DNA of 64,000 nt. It comes from Anaeromyxobacter oryzisoli (GTDB taxonomy: Bacteria; Myxococcota; Myxococcia; Myxococcales; Anaeromyxobacteraceae). The notes below the pieces were generated by a model. It was given only the letters and a program-made list of their open reading frames with translations. It was not told the DNA's origin and did not search any database. Position 1 is the stretch's first letter, and the number at the start of each line of letters is the position of its first letter. The translations under genes were made by a program, and so were the position numbers. The stretch spans positions 62,001-126,000 of the forward strand of contig NZ_JALCZA010000002.1 in assembly GCF_022690765.1 (NCBI RefSeq), in the 5' to 3' direction. Positions 7,133 through 16,085 of this stretch are shown here, one piece after another.

Positions 7133-10100
7133 TCAGTGCGTCGTGAGCGCGCGCGATACCGTGGCGGTAGAGGCCGACGCGGCTTCGCCGATGAGCGAAC
7201 TCCCTGACACGCCTTGCGTGGTGAGCGTCAGTGATGCCGTGACCGACTCGGTAGCTGTTGAGAGGAACCCGATCTCCTGGTAGGCGGCGACTTCTCCGAC
7301 CCATCCGCTGCTACCGCCAAGGCCGGAACTGAACCACCAGACGTATGAGCTCGAGACGGTGTAGCTGTCGGGGATGAATACGTAGCCCTTGTTCGCCTCG
7401 TAGCGGTTCGCGGTCGCGAACATGTTCCACGTTCCAAGCGAGATGGTGCGTGGAGTCGCTACCGGTCGCGTGACGTAGACGACCAGCGTCCCGGGAGCGC
7501 CACCACTCGCGGCGGGGATCACCGAGAACGAGCCGACGCTCGTGGCGGGCATGACCTCGCCGGCGGTCGGAGATGGCCCGTTGAACGCCTGTGCGGTCAC
7601 GTTGGACATCGCTACCGCATTCGCCCCGGCGTACCAGAGCTTCGGCCTACACATCAGCTTCGTCGTGGTGTCACCTGCGACGTGCGTCCACCAGCCGGTG
7701 ATGTTCCCCGCACTCGGCGGATTGGACTGCGATTCTGGCGTGGGCGCGCAGGTGTCGCCGACGGCCTGGTAGCAGTCGGTGAAGGTGAATCCATCCATCG
7801 ACGGGAGCGCGGCAGGCGTGAAGCTGCACGGGGGGTACGCGCACACGCAGTTGCTGTAAGTGACGGGGCTTCGCGTGGTGAGCCGAGTGCGCGTGCCATC
7901 CCAGGTCTCCGTGGAAACCCAAGAGCCCGAGGGTGACTGCGTGATGTCGAAGCGGATCCCGACGTTGAACGGGGCGGGGTTGGTGATGATGTAGCGGAGC
8001 AGCCGAACCTGGCCGCCGTAGAAGGCGCCCGAAGTGGGATCGAACAGCGTCGCGTAGGTGTTGCTCGCGAGCTTGTATGGGAACGTGCTCCTGGGATCGT
8101 TGTAGCTGGCGTACGCGACGTCCTCGATGACGTACATGGGCGGCCCGATCACGTGATACGTGACGCTCGCCGGGCCAACCGACCCGCTGTTCCCAGCGGC
8201 GTCGGTGAAGGTCGCACTGATGCTCAAGGAGAAGCTCCCGGCTGCCGTGGCCAGGGCCGGGATCAAGTCAGCCGTAAGCGGGAGGTCGAACAGGGACGTA
8301 GAGCCCGTACTGGCCGCACTCTTCCATGCGAGCAGATCGCCAGTGAGAGCCGAACCGCCGTTGACCGCGATCGAGTAGCTCGCCGCGGTGATGGGTGCGT
8401 CCACCGGCCCGGTCGCCACCGCGAACTGGATGAACGGCAGGTTGTCGGGGTTCGTTCCCTCGAGCTGGGCTGTGGTGGGCTTCGAACTCCACGCGACCCG
8501 GGTGGCCGCCTTGAAGACCGCGGATCCGTCGACCACGCTCGACTTACCCATACCGGCCGGCCACGAGTAGGCGGCCGGTACGGTGTTGCCGACGGTCATG
8601 GTGCGCTCGTCGAGGTACGAGGGCGTGCTTCGAACCGTGGCCGACGGCGCCTGCGCGTCCTTCGTCACCGTGAGCGTGGTCGCGCTGCCGAGCCCGCCGT
8701 TCGGCGGGCTCGCGTTATCGATGCCCCAGACGCTGATGATGTTCTGACCTTCCGCGAGAGGCACGTTCGAGAGCGTCCACGCGCCGGCCGAGTAGGTACC
8801 CGCGACTGCGGGCCATCCTGGCGTCTGGGCATAGACCGCTGCCACGCCAGCGCCGCCGTCGGCCGCAGTCACGACGAACGTAACCGTGCCCTGATTCGTG
8901 TACGTGGGCGGCGCGGTCGTGACCGTGATCCCAGGAGCGGTGCGGTCGATGTTCGTGGTGACGTTCTGGCTCGCGCAGTTCTGCACCACGTCGCATGCCT
9001 TGAACGTGAACGCGGTCGGGCCGTCGAGGACGCTAGCCGGGATGGTCCAGGACCCGAGGAAGTGGCTCGGAGTCGCGTCCTGGTCCGGGACCGACTTCGC
9101 CACCTCGGCGAGGCTCGCCACCCCGTTCGTGTCGCTCGCGCTGGCGTCGAGTGAGATAGAAGTCGAGTAGTAGATGCCGCCGACGGGGTTCGTCACGGAT
9201 ATCGAGGGCGGGGCGTTGTCGACCGTCACGCTGAAAGTGGTCGTGCCGCTGTTCGAACGCGAATCGATGGCGAGGATCTGGAACGACAGCGCCCCGTCTT
9301 GTACGGCCGAGGTGCTGTAGTCAGCCGTGAACGTCGCGGATCCGTCCGCGTGTGCCTGGAGCGTGCCTGGCACGTTCACGCCGTTCGCCTTCAGAGAGAT
9401 TCCCTGAACTCCGGAGGGATCGGACGCGTTCACGGTCAGGTGGACGCTGCCGGACACGAGGTTCGTCGATCCGACGGGAGCGGCGAAACCAGAGCCGTAC
9501 GTCGCGCTCACGGTCACGGTCGGCGCGGTGTTGTCGAAGGGCGCTGGAGAGAGCGGCCCGAACAGATCCGACGTATCCCCCGAGATCGTGCCGTAGACGC
9601 CGGCGTTGTCGACGTTCGTCCTCGTGAGGCCCGTCATGTTGCGCGGGCTCTGGATGAACTCGTCCAGCGCGTTCGCCAGGTACAGGCGGAGGAAATTCGC
9701 GTCGAGGGAGTAGGGTGGGCTGCCAGGCGTCTGGAGCTGCTGGCCGCCGGCGCCGAGCCCGTCGAGCTGGCCGTCCGCGAGCAGGTCTTGCTGCAGTAGG
9801 GCGACGAGCGAAGGCGCGGTGATGACGCCGCTCGAGCCGAGGCCGGCCCAGACGCCCACGTCATGAGCGAGCTGGTTCAGGGCGACATCCGGGAAAGCGG
9901 CGTAGACGACCTCGGTGAGATTGTGCGTCGGAGGCTGCGTCAGCGAGACGGGGACCGTCGTTCGGAGCCCGTAGGAAGGGCGAATCGGATCCACGTGATC
10001 GGTGAAGAGGTGGTCGCCGAAGGTGAGCGCCTGCTGCAGCGTGTGAGGGACGGGGTACTTGCGATGATCTCCACGGAGATACGCAAGGACCTCAGCGTCG

Positions 10101-11998
10101 GCCAGAGTCGTCCAGAGGGTCACCGGGACGGTGATGGCCGTGCCGGTCGTGTAGCTCGCGAGGAAGCAAGTGAGGCCCATCGACGAGGGGATCGTGATGG
10201 TCGACGCGGGGTTTGTCGGATCGAGATACCAGAGCGACGATCCCGCGGGGGGCACGGCGAGGATCCGGATCGGCCCCTGGTAGTTCTCTGCGCTGAGCGT
10301 CAGGGCATACATTCCAGCCGCGCTCGTCGGCCCCCCCTCACCGAGAACGCCACCCACTCCGACGTCCGTTCGGATGGCGCCGGTGTTTGGGTCGACCGCC
10401 ACGACCCTGACCGTGGCGCCCGAGATCGGGGTGCCGGCGTTGAGCGCGATCGTGACGACGCCGAATGGAACGTTGTCCACGGTGACAGTGACCGTGGTCT
10501 CGGTCGCTGACCCGTACGAATCGACAGCTCGGAACCGCAGCGTCGTCGGGCCCTCGAGAGCCTGCGTCGTATCCCAGCTCATCGCGAGCGCGTCCGCCGC
10601 AGGAAGTTGGTCTGTGCCCACGCCCGGAGGCGGATTCACGAGCAGGAGGCTCGTCACGGAGGCGCCAGGCGTCTGGGGCATCGCTTGCGCCGTGAGCGTC
10701 AGGTTGCCGGAGACCACCGCTCCGTTCATGGGCGAGCTCACGCTGATGGTCGGGCCGTGGTTCGCGACCACGACCGTGAGGTCCTTCGTCGAGCTGTTGT
10801 GGAACTCGTCCTCGGCTTCGACCGAGATGGTGAGCGCGCCATCGGGGAAGGCCGAGACGTCGAGAGTGGCGCTGAGTTCGGCCGTCGTGTTCGAGAGGAC
10901 CGCCATCTCGCCCATGAGCGCGACCGGTGCCGTGAACCGGAGCGCGGTGATCTTGCTCGCGTCAGTGGCCGTCACGTGGATGGCAACGGCCGCACCGGTG
11001 ACGCCACTGTTCGCGGCGGGGGTCACGAACGCGATGCCGGGGCCCTGGAGGTCGATGCCACTGCCGGCGCACGAGGCCGCCGAGACTTGTCCCGGGCAGA
11101 AGAGGTAGGGATCGCTGTTCGCTGCGAGGTTGCTCGCCAGTGTCTCCGCGTCGGCCGAGGCGATCGCCGAGCCGTTCTGGGCCGAACCGAGGAAGAGCAG
11201 CATCGCTTGGCCGAGCCCGCGCCGAAACGTCTGTCCATCCAGAGTGGTCCCAGCTTGCGCGAGCGCTCCTGTCGGAGCGATGCCGTCGAGGGTGCCGTCC
11301 CCTGCATCGAGCGCAGCCGCGTCTCCGAGGGTCGCTGCGCTCACGACCGTTCCGGGCGTCACGCCGCTGTTCTGAGACATGATCTTGGCCTGTTGCGAAA
11401 GACCAGCGAGGACGAGCCCGGCGATGGCCTCGTGGGAGAGGGTGACGACGCTGGGGGAGCTCAGGTCGGCAGGGACGGTCGTCCGCCAGTCGATGTTGCC
11501 GAAGTGCCCGTTGACGTGCGTCCACGCATCGTCGACGGCGGTCGCCGCTGGCGACCCGTGCGCGACGTGGTAGCGAGCGAGCGCAGCTGCCACGGTAGAG
11601 ACGGGGCTCACCGTGAGCGAGACAGTTGCCCCTGCCTTGTAGCTCCCGACGAGCGCGACGAGCTCGCGGGTGAGCTGGAGCGGCGTTCGGAGCGCCTCCT
11701 CCGTGTAGACGCCGCCGGTTGCGGCCACCTCGAGAACTCCATTGTACGCGGGGAGCTTGAGCGCGAAGGAGCCGTCGGGGCCCGTGCTCGCGCTGACGAG
11801 GGCCGCCCCGCGTTTCCCATCGTCGCCGACCTTGTAAGCGGTGACGGTCGCGCCATTGACCGCGCCCTTCACGACGACGCCGTTGATGGTACCGGTGCCG
11901 CTTCCGGTGCCCTTCACCGCATCGCCGCCGCCACATGCGCCGAGCGCGAACACGGAAGCCACCAGTGACAGACGGAGAACGCGAAGAATCCCTTGCAT
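7133..11998 (-). CDS. Giant surface lipoprotein with Ig-like repeats (1621 residues)
   Basis: A lipoprotein signal ends in FALGAC. The first domain resembles a carboxypeptidase-regulatory fold (GTINGVVVKGAVNGATVTAY, then GPDGSFALKLP). The protein then has several Ig-like or cadherin-like repeats marked by segments such as TVTVTVDNVP, TTFSVTVDNAPPSISV and NIDRTAPGITV. The C-terminal third is Cys-containing (CVCAYPPC, DTCAPTP) and unrecognised. The ATG at 11998 has GGAGG with a six-to-seven-base spacer and begins the signal peptide; an upstream start at 12031 is weaker and would overlap the palindrome. This looks like an outer-membrane anchored adhesin or mating-pair protein. It begins a unit that continues with the collagen-motif lipoprotein and the barrel. 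Confidence 0.88.
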   Translation of the reverse strand: MQGILRVLRLSLVASVFALGACGGGDAVKGTGSGTGTINGVVVKGAVNGATVTAYKVGDDGKRGAALVSASTGPDGSFALKLPAYNGVLEVAATGGVYTEEALRTPLQLTRELVALVGSYKAGATVSLTVSPVSTVAAALARYHVAHGSPAATAVDDAWTHVNGHFGNIDWRTTVPADLSSPSVVTLSHEAIAGLVLAGLSQQAKIMSQNSGVTPGTVVSAATLGDAAALDAGDGTLDGIAPTGALAQAGTTLDGQTFRRGLGQAMLLFLGSAQNGSAIASADAETLASNLAANSDPYLFCPGQVSAASCAGSGIDLQGPGIAFVTPAANSGVTGAAVAIHVTATDASKITALRFTAPVALMGEMAVLSNTTAELSATLDVSAFPDGALTISVEAEDEFHNSSTKDLTVVVANHGPTISVSSPMNGAVVSGNLTLTAQAMPQTPGASVTSLLLVNPPPGVGTDQLPAADALAMSWDTTQALEGPTTLRFRAVDSYGSATETTVTVTVDNVPFGVVTIALNAGTPISGATVRVVAVDPNTGAIRTDVGVGGVLGEGGPTSAAGMYALTLSAENYQGPIRILAVPPAGSSLWYLDPTNPASTITIPSSMGLTCFLASYTTGTAITVPVTLWTTLADAEVLAYLRGDHRKYPVPHTLQQALTFGDHLFTDHVDPIRPSYGLRTTVPVSLTQPPTHNLTEVVYAAFPDVALNQLAHDVGVWAGLGSSGVITAPSLVALLQQDLLADGQLDGLGAGGQQLQTPGSPPYSLDANFLRLYLANALDEFIQSPRNMTGLTRTNVDNAGVYGTISGDTSDLFGPLSPAPFDNTAPTVTVSATYGSGFAAPVGSTNLVSGSVHLTVNASDPSGVQGISLKANGVNVPGTLQAHADGSATFTADYSTSAVQDGALSFQILAIDSRSNSGTTTFSVTVDNAPPSISVTNPVGGIYYSTSISLDASASDTNGVASLAEVAKSVPDQDATPSHFLGSWTIPASVLDGPTAFTFKACDVVQNCASQNVTTNIDRTAPGITVTTAPPTYTNQGTVTFVVTAADGGAGVAAVYAQTPGWPAVAGTYSAGAWTLSNVPLAEGQNIISVWGIDNASPPNGGLGSATTLTVTKDAQAPSATVRSTPSYLDERTMTVGNTVPAAYSWPAGMGKSSVVDGSAVFKAATRVAWSSKPTTAQLEGTNPDNLPFIQFAVATGPVDAPITAASYSIAVNGGSALTGDLLAWKSAASTGSTSLFDLPLTADLIPALATAAGSFSLSISATFTDAAGNSGSVGPASVTYHVIGPPMYVIEDVAYASYNDPRSTFPYKLASNTYATLFDPTSGAFYGGQVRLLRYIITNPAPFNVGIRFDITQSPSGSWVSTETWDGTRTRLTTRSPVTYSNCVCAYPPCSFTPAALPSMDGFTFTDCYQAVGDTCAPTPESQSNPPSAGNITGWWTHVAGDTTTKLMCRPKLWYAGANAVAMSNVTAQAFNGPSPTAGEVMPATSVGSFSVIPAASGGAPGTLVVYVTRPVATPRTISLGTWNMFATANRYEANKGYVFIPDSYTVSSSYVWWFSSGLGGSSGWVGEVAAYQEIGFLSTATESVTASLTLTTQGVSGSSLIGEAASASTATVSRALTTH

Positions 11999-12026
11999 GA
12001 TCCCCCTCCAGAGCATGCATCCAATA

Positions 12027-12044
12027 GGCATCTACATAGATGCC
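12027..12044. promoter_or_regulatory. Perfect 8-2-8 palindrome, putative operator
   Basis: The sequence GGCATCTACATAGATGCC has eight-base perfect arms around a CA spacer. It lies 29 to 46 bases upstream of the giant lipoprotein start, where a repressor could block transcription, and outside any convincing coding region (the kinase gene ends at 12093). Related imperfect copies occur at 3153 to 3170 and 22648 to 22665. Confidence 0.6.
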
Positions 12045-12092
12045 AGATGCTTGCCACATTAGGGGTGCATGTCAAGGACAGAGGAGCGGGCG

Positions 12093-14381
12093 TTAAAAGG
12101 CGCGTTCCACCCACACGTCGAAGAGGACGCCTGGATCAAGGAGTTGCGTGTCGCCCCGTCCGGCGGCGGTCGCGTCCTGGTGATTCAAGGCGGTCTGGCC
12201 CGCGCCACGCGCGACATCCTGTGCGACGCCTCCTGTGACGGTGTTGAGCAGGACGCCTGCCGTGTTCTTGGCGATGGCGGTTCCGAGGCCCTCGCCCTGC
12301 ACCGGATCGGCCGCGCTCCGACGGCTCGCAGCGAGTCCGGGTTTCCCGTCCTCGCGGTCCATCGCGAGGCCGGCGAAGTCTAGTTCGCGGTCATCCGGGA
12401 GCCGCAGCTTCGCGAACCGGATCGTGAAGCGGCCGTCCGTGGCGGAAGCCTGGCCGAACAAGAGGGTTCCGGCCGCGAGTACCACCTCACCGCGGACCAC
12501 GAACGGGCGTGAGAGCTTCGCCTCGACGGGGCCGTTCCCGACGGTCCGGCTGTCGAGGGTCGTGAGGAGCCGCACCGGGATATGTGCTCCGGTCGGAATG
12601 CCCAAGGGCGCGTTTGTCCTGGCGACGCGTGCCGGCGCGTGGAGCGGCTGGGACCGCCGCATCCAAGCTGGTTCCTGAGCCGCGCCGGCCTCAACGCCTC
12701 CATCGGCGGGGTGATCCGCGGTACTGGGGACGGTCGGCCGCCCGCCGTAGTGGGCCACGAGCTCGCGGTCGATGCTGCGTGCGTCCGCCGCGCTCGGAGC
12801 ACTCGTCGGCGGTGCGGCTGGTGCAGAGACCGGCGGTCGGGGAGGCGAAGGAGGCGGCGGAAGGGAAATGTTCGTCACGGCCGTGGCGGGAGGCGGCGCG
12901 CTGTCCGCCTGCGCTGCCGTCCCAGACGTAGCCGACTCCTTCTTCACCCTCTCGATGAGGCTGCTCGGATTCCGTTCGGCCTGGCCCGTCCTCCCGACGA
13001 CTGCGAAGAACGCCAAGAGGAAGACGGCAAGCGCGAGCCCGATCGTGGCGGGAATGGGCAGCTTCTTTGACTTCGCCTTGTCGCCCCGCTCGATCTGCTC
13101 TTTGACGCGCCGGATGACCGACGGAACCGTCGGCGGAGCGTTCGGGCTCGGCGGCGGGATTCGCGCTGCCGCTTCCGCGCCGGGTGGTACGAAGAGCGGC
13201 TTCACGACTGTAGGCGGCGCGAACGGCACGTCGTCCACGACCGGCCCGGCAGGCGCGGCGCCCGGTCGAGCGCCCTTCTCGAGCGCCTGCATGAGGGGAG
13301 TGGTCGACAGGAAGTGGTCAACGTCCGATGTCGGCCGCTTCGATTCCGTAGATGACCGAATGGGCTCGATCTCGCCTTCATCACCGCGTGCCCGAGGTCC
13401 CCGCGGTCGCGCGGCTGTCGTGACGACGGCCCCAGGCATCTCGGTTGGGATGTCGAACGGGCCTGTCCATGCGGGGTCCGCAGCTCGATCCTCGCGAATG
13501 CGCTGGATCGCCTCAGCGAGTTCGGCGCCGCTCTGGTAGCGATCGCGCGGGTCCTTCTCGAGGAGCTTCAGGACGACGTTGTCGAGCGCTCCCGGTGCCC
13601 TTGGATTCACGAGCGAGGGCGCCCGCGGCACGACCGTCTGGATCGCTCGCCAGATCTCCGGCTCGCTGTCGCCGCTGAACGGCGGCCTGCCAGCAAGGAG
13701 CTCGTACAGCATGTAGCCGACAGCGTGGAGATCCGTGGCCGCCGTCCACTCAAAGTCCACGCCGCGCTCAAACGCTTCTGAGTAGACGTGTTCCAGGTAC
13801 TCCGGGGCGTAGTGGGTCGAAGTGCCGACCACGTCGAGCTGACGTGTCACTCGATACGACGCTCGAGCTCTTGCGATCCCGAAGTCGATGAGGACAGGCT
13901 CACCATCGCTCCTGACGAGGACGTTCTCGCTCTTGAGATCGCGGTGGAAGAGCTGCCGCTCGTGCATGTAGTGAACGGCGCGGCCGATCTTCTCGAACGC
14001 CTCGCAGATTCGCAGGAGGGACGGCGAACTCGACCTGCACCACCCATCGAGCCGCTCACCCTCGACGAACTCGATCACGAGGAACGGGTAGCCCGTCTCG
14101 AGCTCGGGCCAGCGGTCGACGGCGTAGATCGAGACGATGTTCGGATGGCGTAGCGACTTGAGCGCGGCCACCTCGCGGTCGGTGCGGTCCTCGAATCGTT
14201 TCCGCTTCTCCGGGGTGAGCGAGCCGAGCCGCTCACGCGAGAGCTTGAGGGCGTAGTGCTTCCCGTCTCGCTCGACCTGGTAGAGCGTCCCGAAGCCGCC
14301 GGCGCCGATACGCCGGACCACGGTGTAAACACCAACGAGGGTGCCGGACTGGAGGTTGTCCGGATCGACGTGCGCGGCCAT
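12093..14381 (-). CDS. Ser/Thr protein kinase fused to VirB10-like secretion domain
   Basis: 762 residues. The cytoplasmic N-terminus (about 20 to 295) is a complete Hanks-type kinase: glycine loop RIGAGGFG, Lys46, HRDLKSEN with Asp148 and Asn153, DFG at 166 to 168, and YAPE. A Pro/Ala-rich linker leads to one membrane helix (about 441 to 463), a Pro-rich periplasmic stretch (about 497 to 530), then a C-terminal domain (about 594 to 762) matching VirB10/TrbI: IPTGAHIPVRLLTTLDS, LAAGTLLFGQ and KLRLPDDREL. Canonical VirB10 has the same plan but only a short cytoplasmic tail, so the kinase replaces that tail. The gene occupies the VirB10 slot, eight bases after the VirB9-slot gene. Ribosome site AGGGGG precedes the ATG. 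It may gate the channel by phosphorylation; that is inference. Confidence 0.9.
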   Translation of the reverse strand: MAAHVDPDNLQSGTLVGVYTVVRRIGAGGFGTLYQVERDGKHYALKLSRERLGSLTPEKRKRFEDRTDREVAALKSLRHPNIVSIYAVDRWPELETGYPFLVIEFVEGERLDGWCRSSSPSLLRICEAFEKIGRAVHYMHERQLFHRDLKSENVLVRSDGEPVLIDFGIARARASYRVTRQLDVVGTSTHYAPEYLEHVYSEAFERGVDFEWTAATDLHAVGYMLYELLAGRPPFSGDSEPEIWRAIQTVVPRAPSLVNPRAPGALDNVVLKLLEKDPRDRYQSGAELAEAIQRIREDRAADPAWTGPFDIPTEMPGAVVTTAARPRGPRARGDEGEIEPIRSSTESKRPTSDVDHFLSTTPLMQALEKGARPGAAPAGPVVDDVPFAPPTVVKPLFVPPGAEAAARIPPPSPNAPPTVPSVIRRVKEQIERGDKAKSKKLPIPATIGLALAVFLLAFFAVVGRTGQAERNPSSLIERVKKESATSGTAAQADSAPPPATAVTNISLPPPPSPPRPPVSAPAAPPTSAPSAADARSIDRELVAHYGGRPTVPSTADHPADGGVEAGAAQEPAWMRRSQPLHAPARVARTNAPLGIPTGAHIPVRLLTTLDSRTVGNGPVEAKLSRPFVVRGEVVLAAGTLLFGQASATDGRFTIRFAKLRLPDDRELDFAGLAMDREDGKPGLAASRRSAADPVQGEGLGTAIAKNTAGVLLNTVTGGVAQDVARGAGQTALNHQDATAAGRGDTQLLDPGVLFDVWVERAF

Positions 14382-14389
14382 GGAACCCC

Positions 14390-15319
14390 CTAGAGATCGA
14401 GCGCGTCGAGCACGACGTGGCGCGCGCCTTCCTTCTCGAGAAGCGAGAGGCTCACTCTCTGGTGTGCGCTCTGCGGTGGTGTCGCGAACGCCACCACAAC
14501 CTTTTCGGTGACGTCCGGCGGCAGTGTCCCGAGCTCCGTCTGGATCGAGAGCACCTTCACGTCCACGCTGCTACCGCCGAGGAGCTTCACCTCAGCGCGG
14601 TCAAGCGCCCAGGACTTCGTCGGATCGCGGTTCTCGACCGTCAGGACGAGGTAGGTCATGCCGAGGAGCCGATAGACCCAGCGAGCCTCGACGAGGAGTC
14701 GGCTCTGCTTGTCGCCGCCATGAATCGCATGGCGCTCGAAGGCGTGAGGAGCATCGAGATTCTGCTGCATGAAGAGCGAGGCGACACTCGCGACGCCTGC
14801 CGTTGCGGAGTTGGCCTGGCACTCGTCCAGCTGCGCTCGCACCGAGACGAGGCTCGTCTTGAGGGCAGCCGCGGAGTCGGGCGCTGCGCTCTTCTGAAGG
14901 TCGAGTACGACGTCGACCTGCGCATCGGCTTCCGTGGCGATCGTGATGAGCTTGAACGTGAGGACCGTCCCATCGGCGAGGGAGACGTTGAGGGGCAGCG
15001 CGCCAGGGAGGTCCCTCTTCGGAACGAGGACCACGAACTTCTCGCTCTGGCTGAGCGGGTTCATGAGGCTCTTAACGTCTGCGATGAAGGCGCCGCCGTC
15101 CCTGAGCGGCACCTGGAAGCTCAAGATGGTCGCCGTTCCGCCTGCGACGTGAATCTCCGGCAGCGATGAGACGTTGCTGTCCGTGATCGTGAGCGACCGG
15201 CGGCGGAGCTCTCGTCTCGCGAGAACAGCCTCAGGGTCGGAGGACTTGCCGCGGCCGGCCGCGAGCGTGCTCGCCGGCACGAAAGACACGAGGGCTGCGA
15301 GAGCGACGCTATGGAACAT
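14390..15319 (-). CDS. DUF2381-family exported protein in the VirB9 position
   Basis: 309 residues with a signal peptide (SVALAALVSFVPASTLAA). The sequence fits the myxobacterial DUF2381 family (TIGR02268): an EIHVAGGTATILSF strand set, FVVLVPKRDLPGALPLNVSLADG, and a C-terminal Ig-like half with YLVLTVENRDPTKSW. The N-terminal beta pattern, a hydrophobic value followed by a strand ending in a TFKL-type core, recalls VirB9/TrbG, and the gene lies exactly between VirB8 and the VirB10-like gene, where VirB9 belongs. I infer that it is the VirB9 equivalent. The ATG at 15319 has AAGGAGG upstream; the start overlaps the VirB8-like stop by eleven bases. Confidence 0.8.
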   Translation of the reverse strand: MFHSVALAALVSFVPASTLAAGRGKSSDPEAVLARRELRRRSLTITDSNVSSLPEIHVAGGTATILSFQVPLRDGGAFIADVKSLMNPLSQSEKFVVLVPKRDLPGALPLNVSLADGTVLTFKLITIATEADAQVDVVLDLQKSAAPDSAAALKTSLVSVRAQLDECQANSATAGVASVASLFMQQNLDAPHAFERHAIHGGDKQSRLLVEARWVYRLLGMTYLVLTVENRDPTKSWALDRAEVKLLGGSSVDVKVLSIQTELGTLPPDVTEKVVVAFATPPQSAHQRVSLSLLEKEGARHVVLDALDL

Positions 15320-16043
15320 TGCTGGCCTCCTTCTTCGGCGCGGTCGGCGCGTCGGCAGGGAGTTCCTGGATCTGCCACTCCGCGACGGCGAGCCCGTCGG
15401 TGTGCTCGTTGGAAACGGGGACGACGGCCTCGACGAGATCCACCGCAAGCCGGTCGGTGGTGAAGGGGCCGCCGCCGAGGAGCGGGCCCTTGCGGCGGCT
15501 CAAGGTGGTCTTCACGTGCAGCAGGGTGGGGGTCTCCTCGATGAGGAGGATGTCGTCGATCGCGAGGTCGCTCCGCACCTGAGCGGCTCGATACGTTTCG
15601 AGGAGCTTCGCGGCCTCGGTCTGCTTCGTCACCCGCTCCCGCATCGGGCCCGTCATCATGGAGAGGGCTTGCGGCCAGTTCGCGTCGATCGTGGACGAGT
15701 TGATCCCGAACGCGAGCTGGACGAAATCGCGGGTGAAGCGGACCACCGCGATCTCAGGGGGCTTCGTTTTGTTAGCGAGGAACTTGAGGAGGGCGTCCGT
15801 CGCGACGCCTCGGCGCACGTAAGTCGTTTTCCCGCCGGGGTTCTCGACCACGACGAACTCGGGCGGTCGCGCCGCGAGCCGCACGTTCACGAGAAGCGAC
15901 AGGAGAAGCAGGCCGAAGAGGAAGACGAGCGCCCAGCTCTTCCACGCGGCTTGACGTGCGAAGGCGTCCCAAACAGCGCCCGGCGCGCCGGGCGGCCGCG
16001 GATCAGAGGCCTCCGTCCTGAGCTTGGGCAATGAGCTGGCCAC
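15309..16043 (-). CDS. virB8: VirB8/TraE-type inner-membrane assembly factor
   Basis: 244 residues with the VirB8 plan: a short cytoplasmic N-terminus, one membrane helix (about 36 to 56, SWALVFLFGLLLLSLLVN) and a periplasmic domain of about 180 residues of NTF2-like size. Sequence features such as FVQLAFGINSSTIDANWPQAL resemble TraE of F-type systems. The protein normally dimerises and nucleates the secretion channel at the inner membrane. The start is GTG at 16043 with GGGAG six bases upstream. It lies in the correct order between the VirB6- and VirB9-slot genes and overlaps the latter. Confidence 0.82.
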   Translation of the reverse strand: MASSLPKLRTEASDPRPPGAPGAVWDAFARQAAWKSWALVFLFGLLLLSLLVNVRLAARPPEFVVVENPGGKTTYVRRGVATDALLKFLANKTKPPEIAVVRFTRDFVQLAFGINSSTIDANWPQALSMMTGPMRERVTKQTEAAKLLETYRAAQVRSDLAIDDILLIEETPTLLHVKTTLSRRKGPLLGGGPFTTDRLAVDLVEAVVPVSNEHTDGLAVAEWQIQELPADAPTAPKKEASNVP

Positions 16044-16085
16044 GAGGGGCTCCCTTCTCCCCGAACGGGGGTGAGCGGGTCCGGT

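Noticed and set aside
10607-11968. Plus-strand open frame of 453 codons
   Set aside because: Antisense to the giant lipoprotein; Arg/Gly-rich translation with no recognisable motif.
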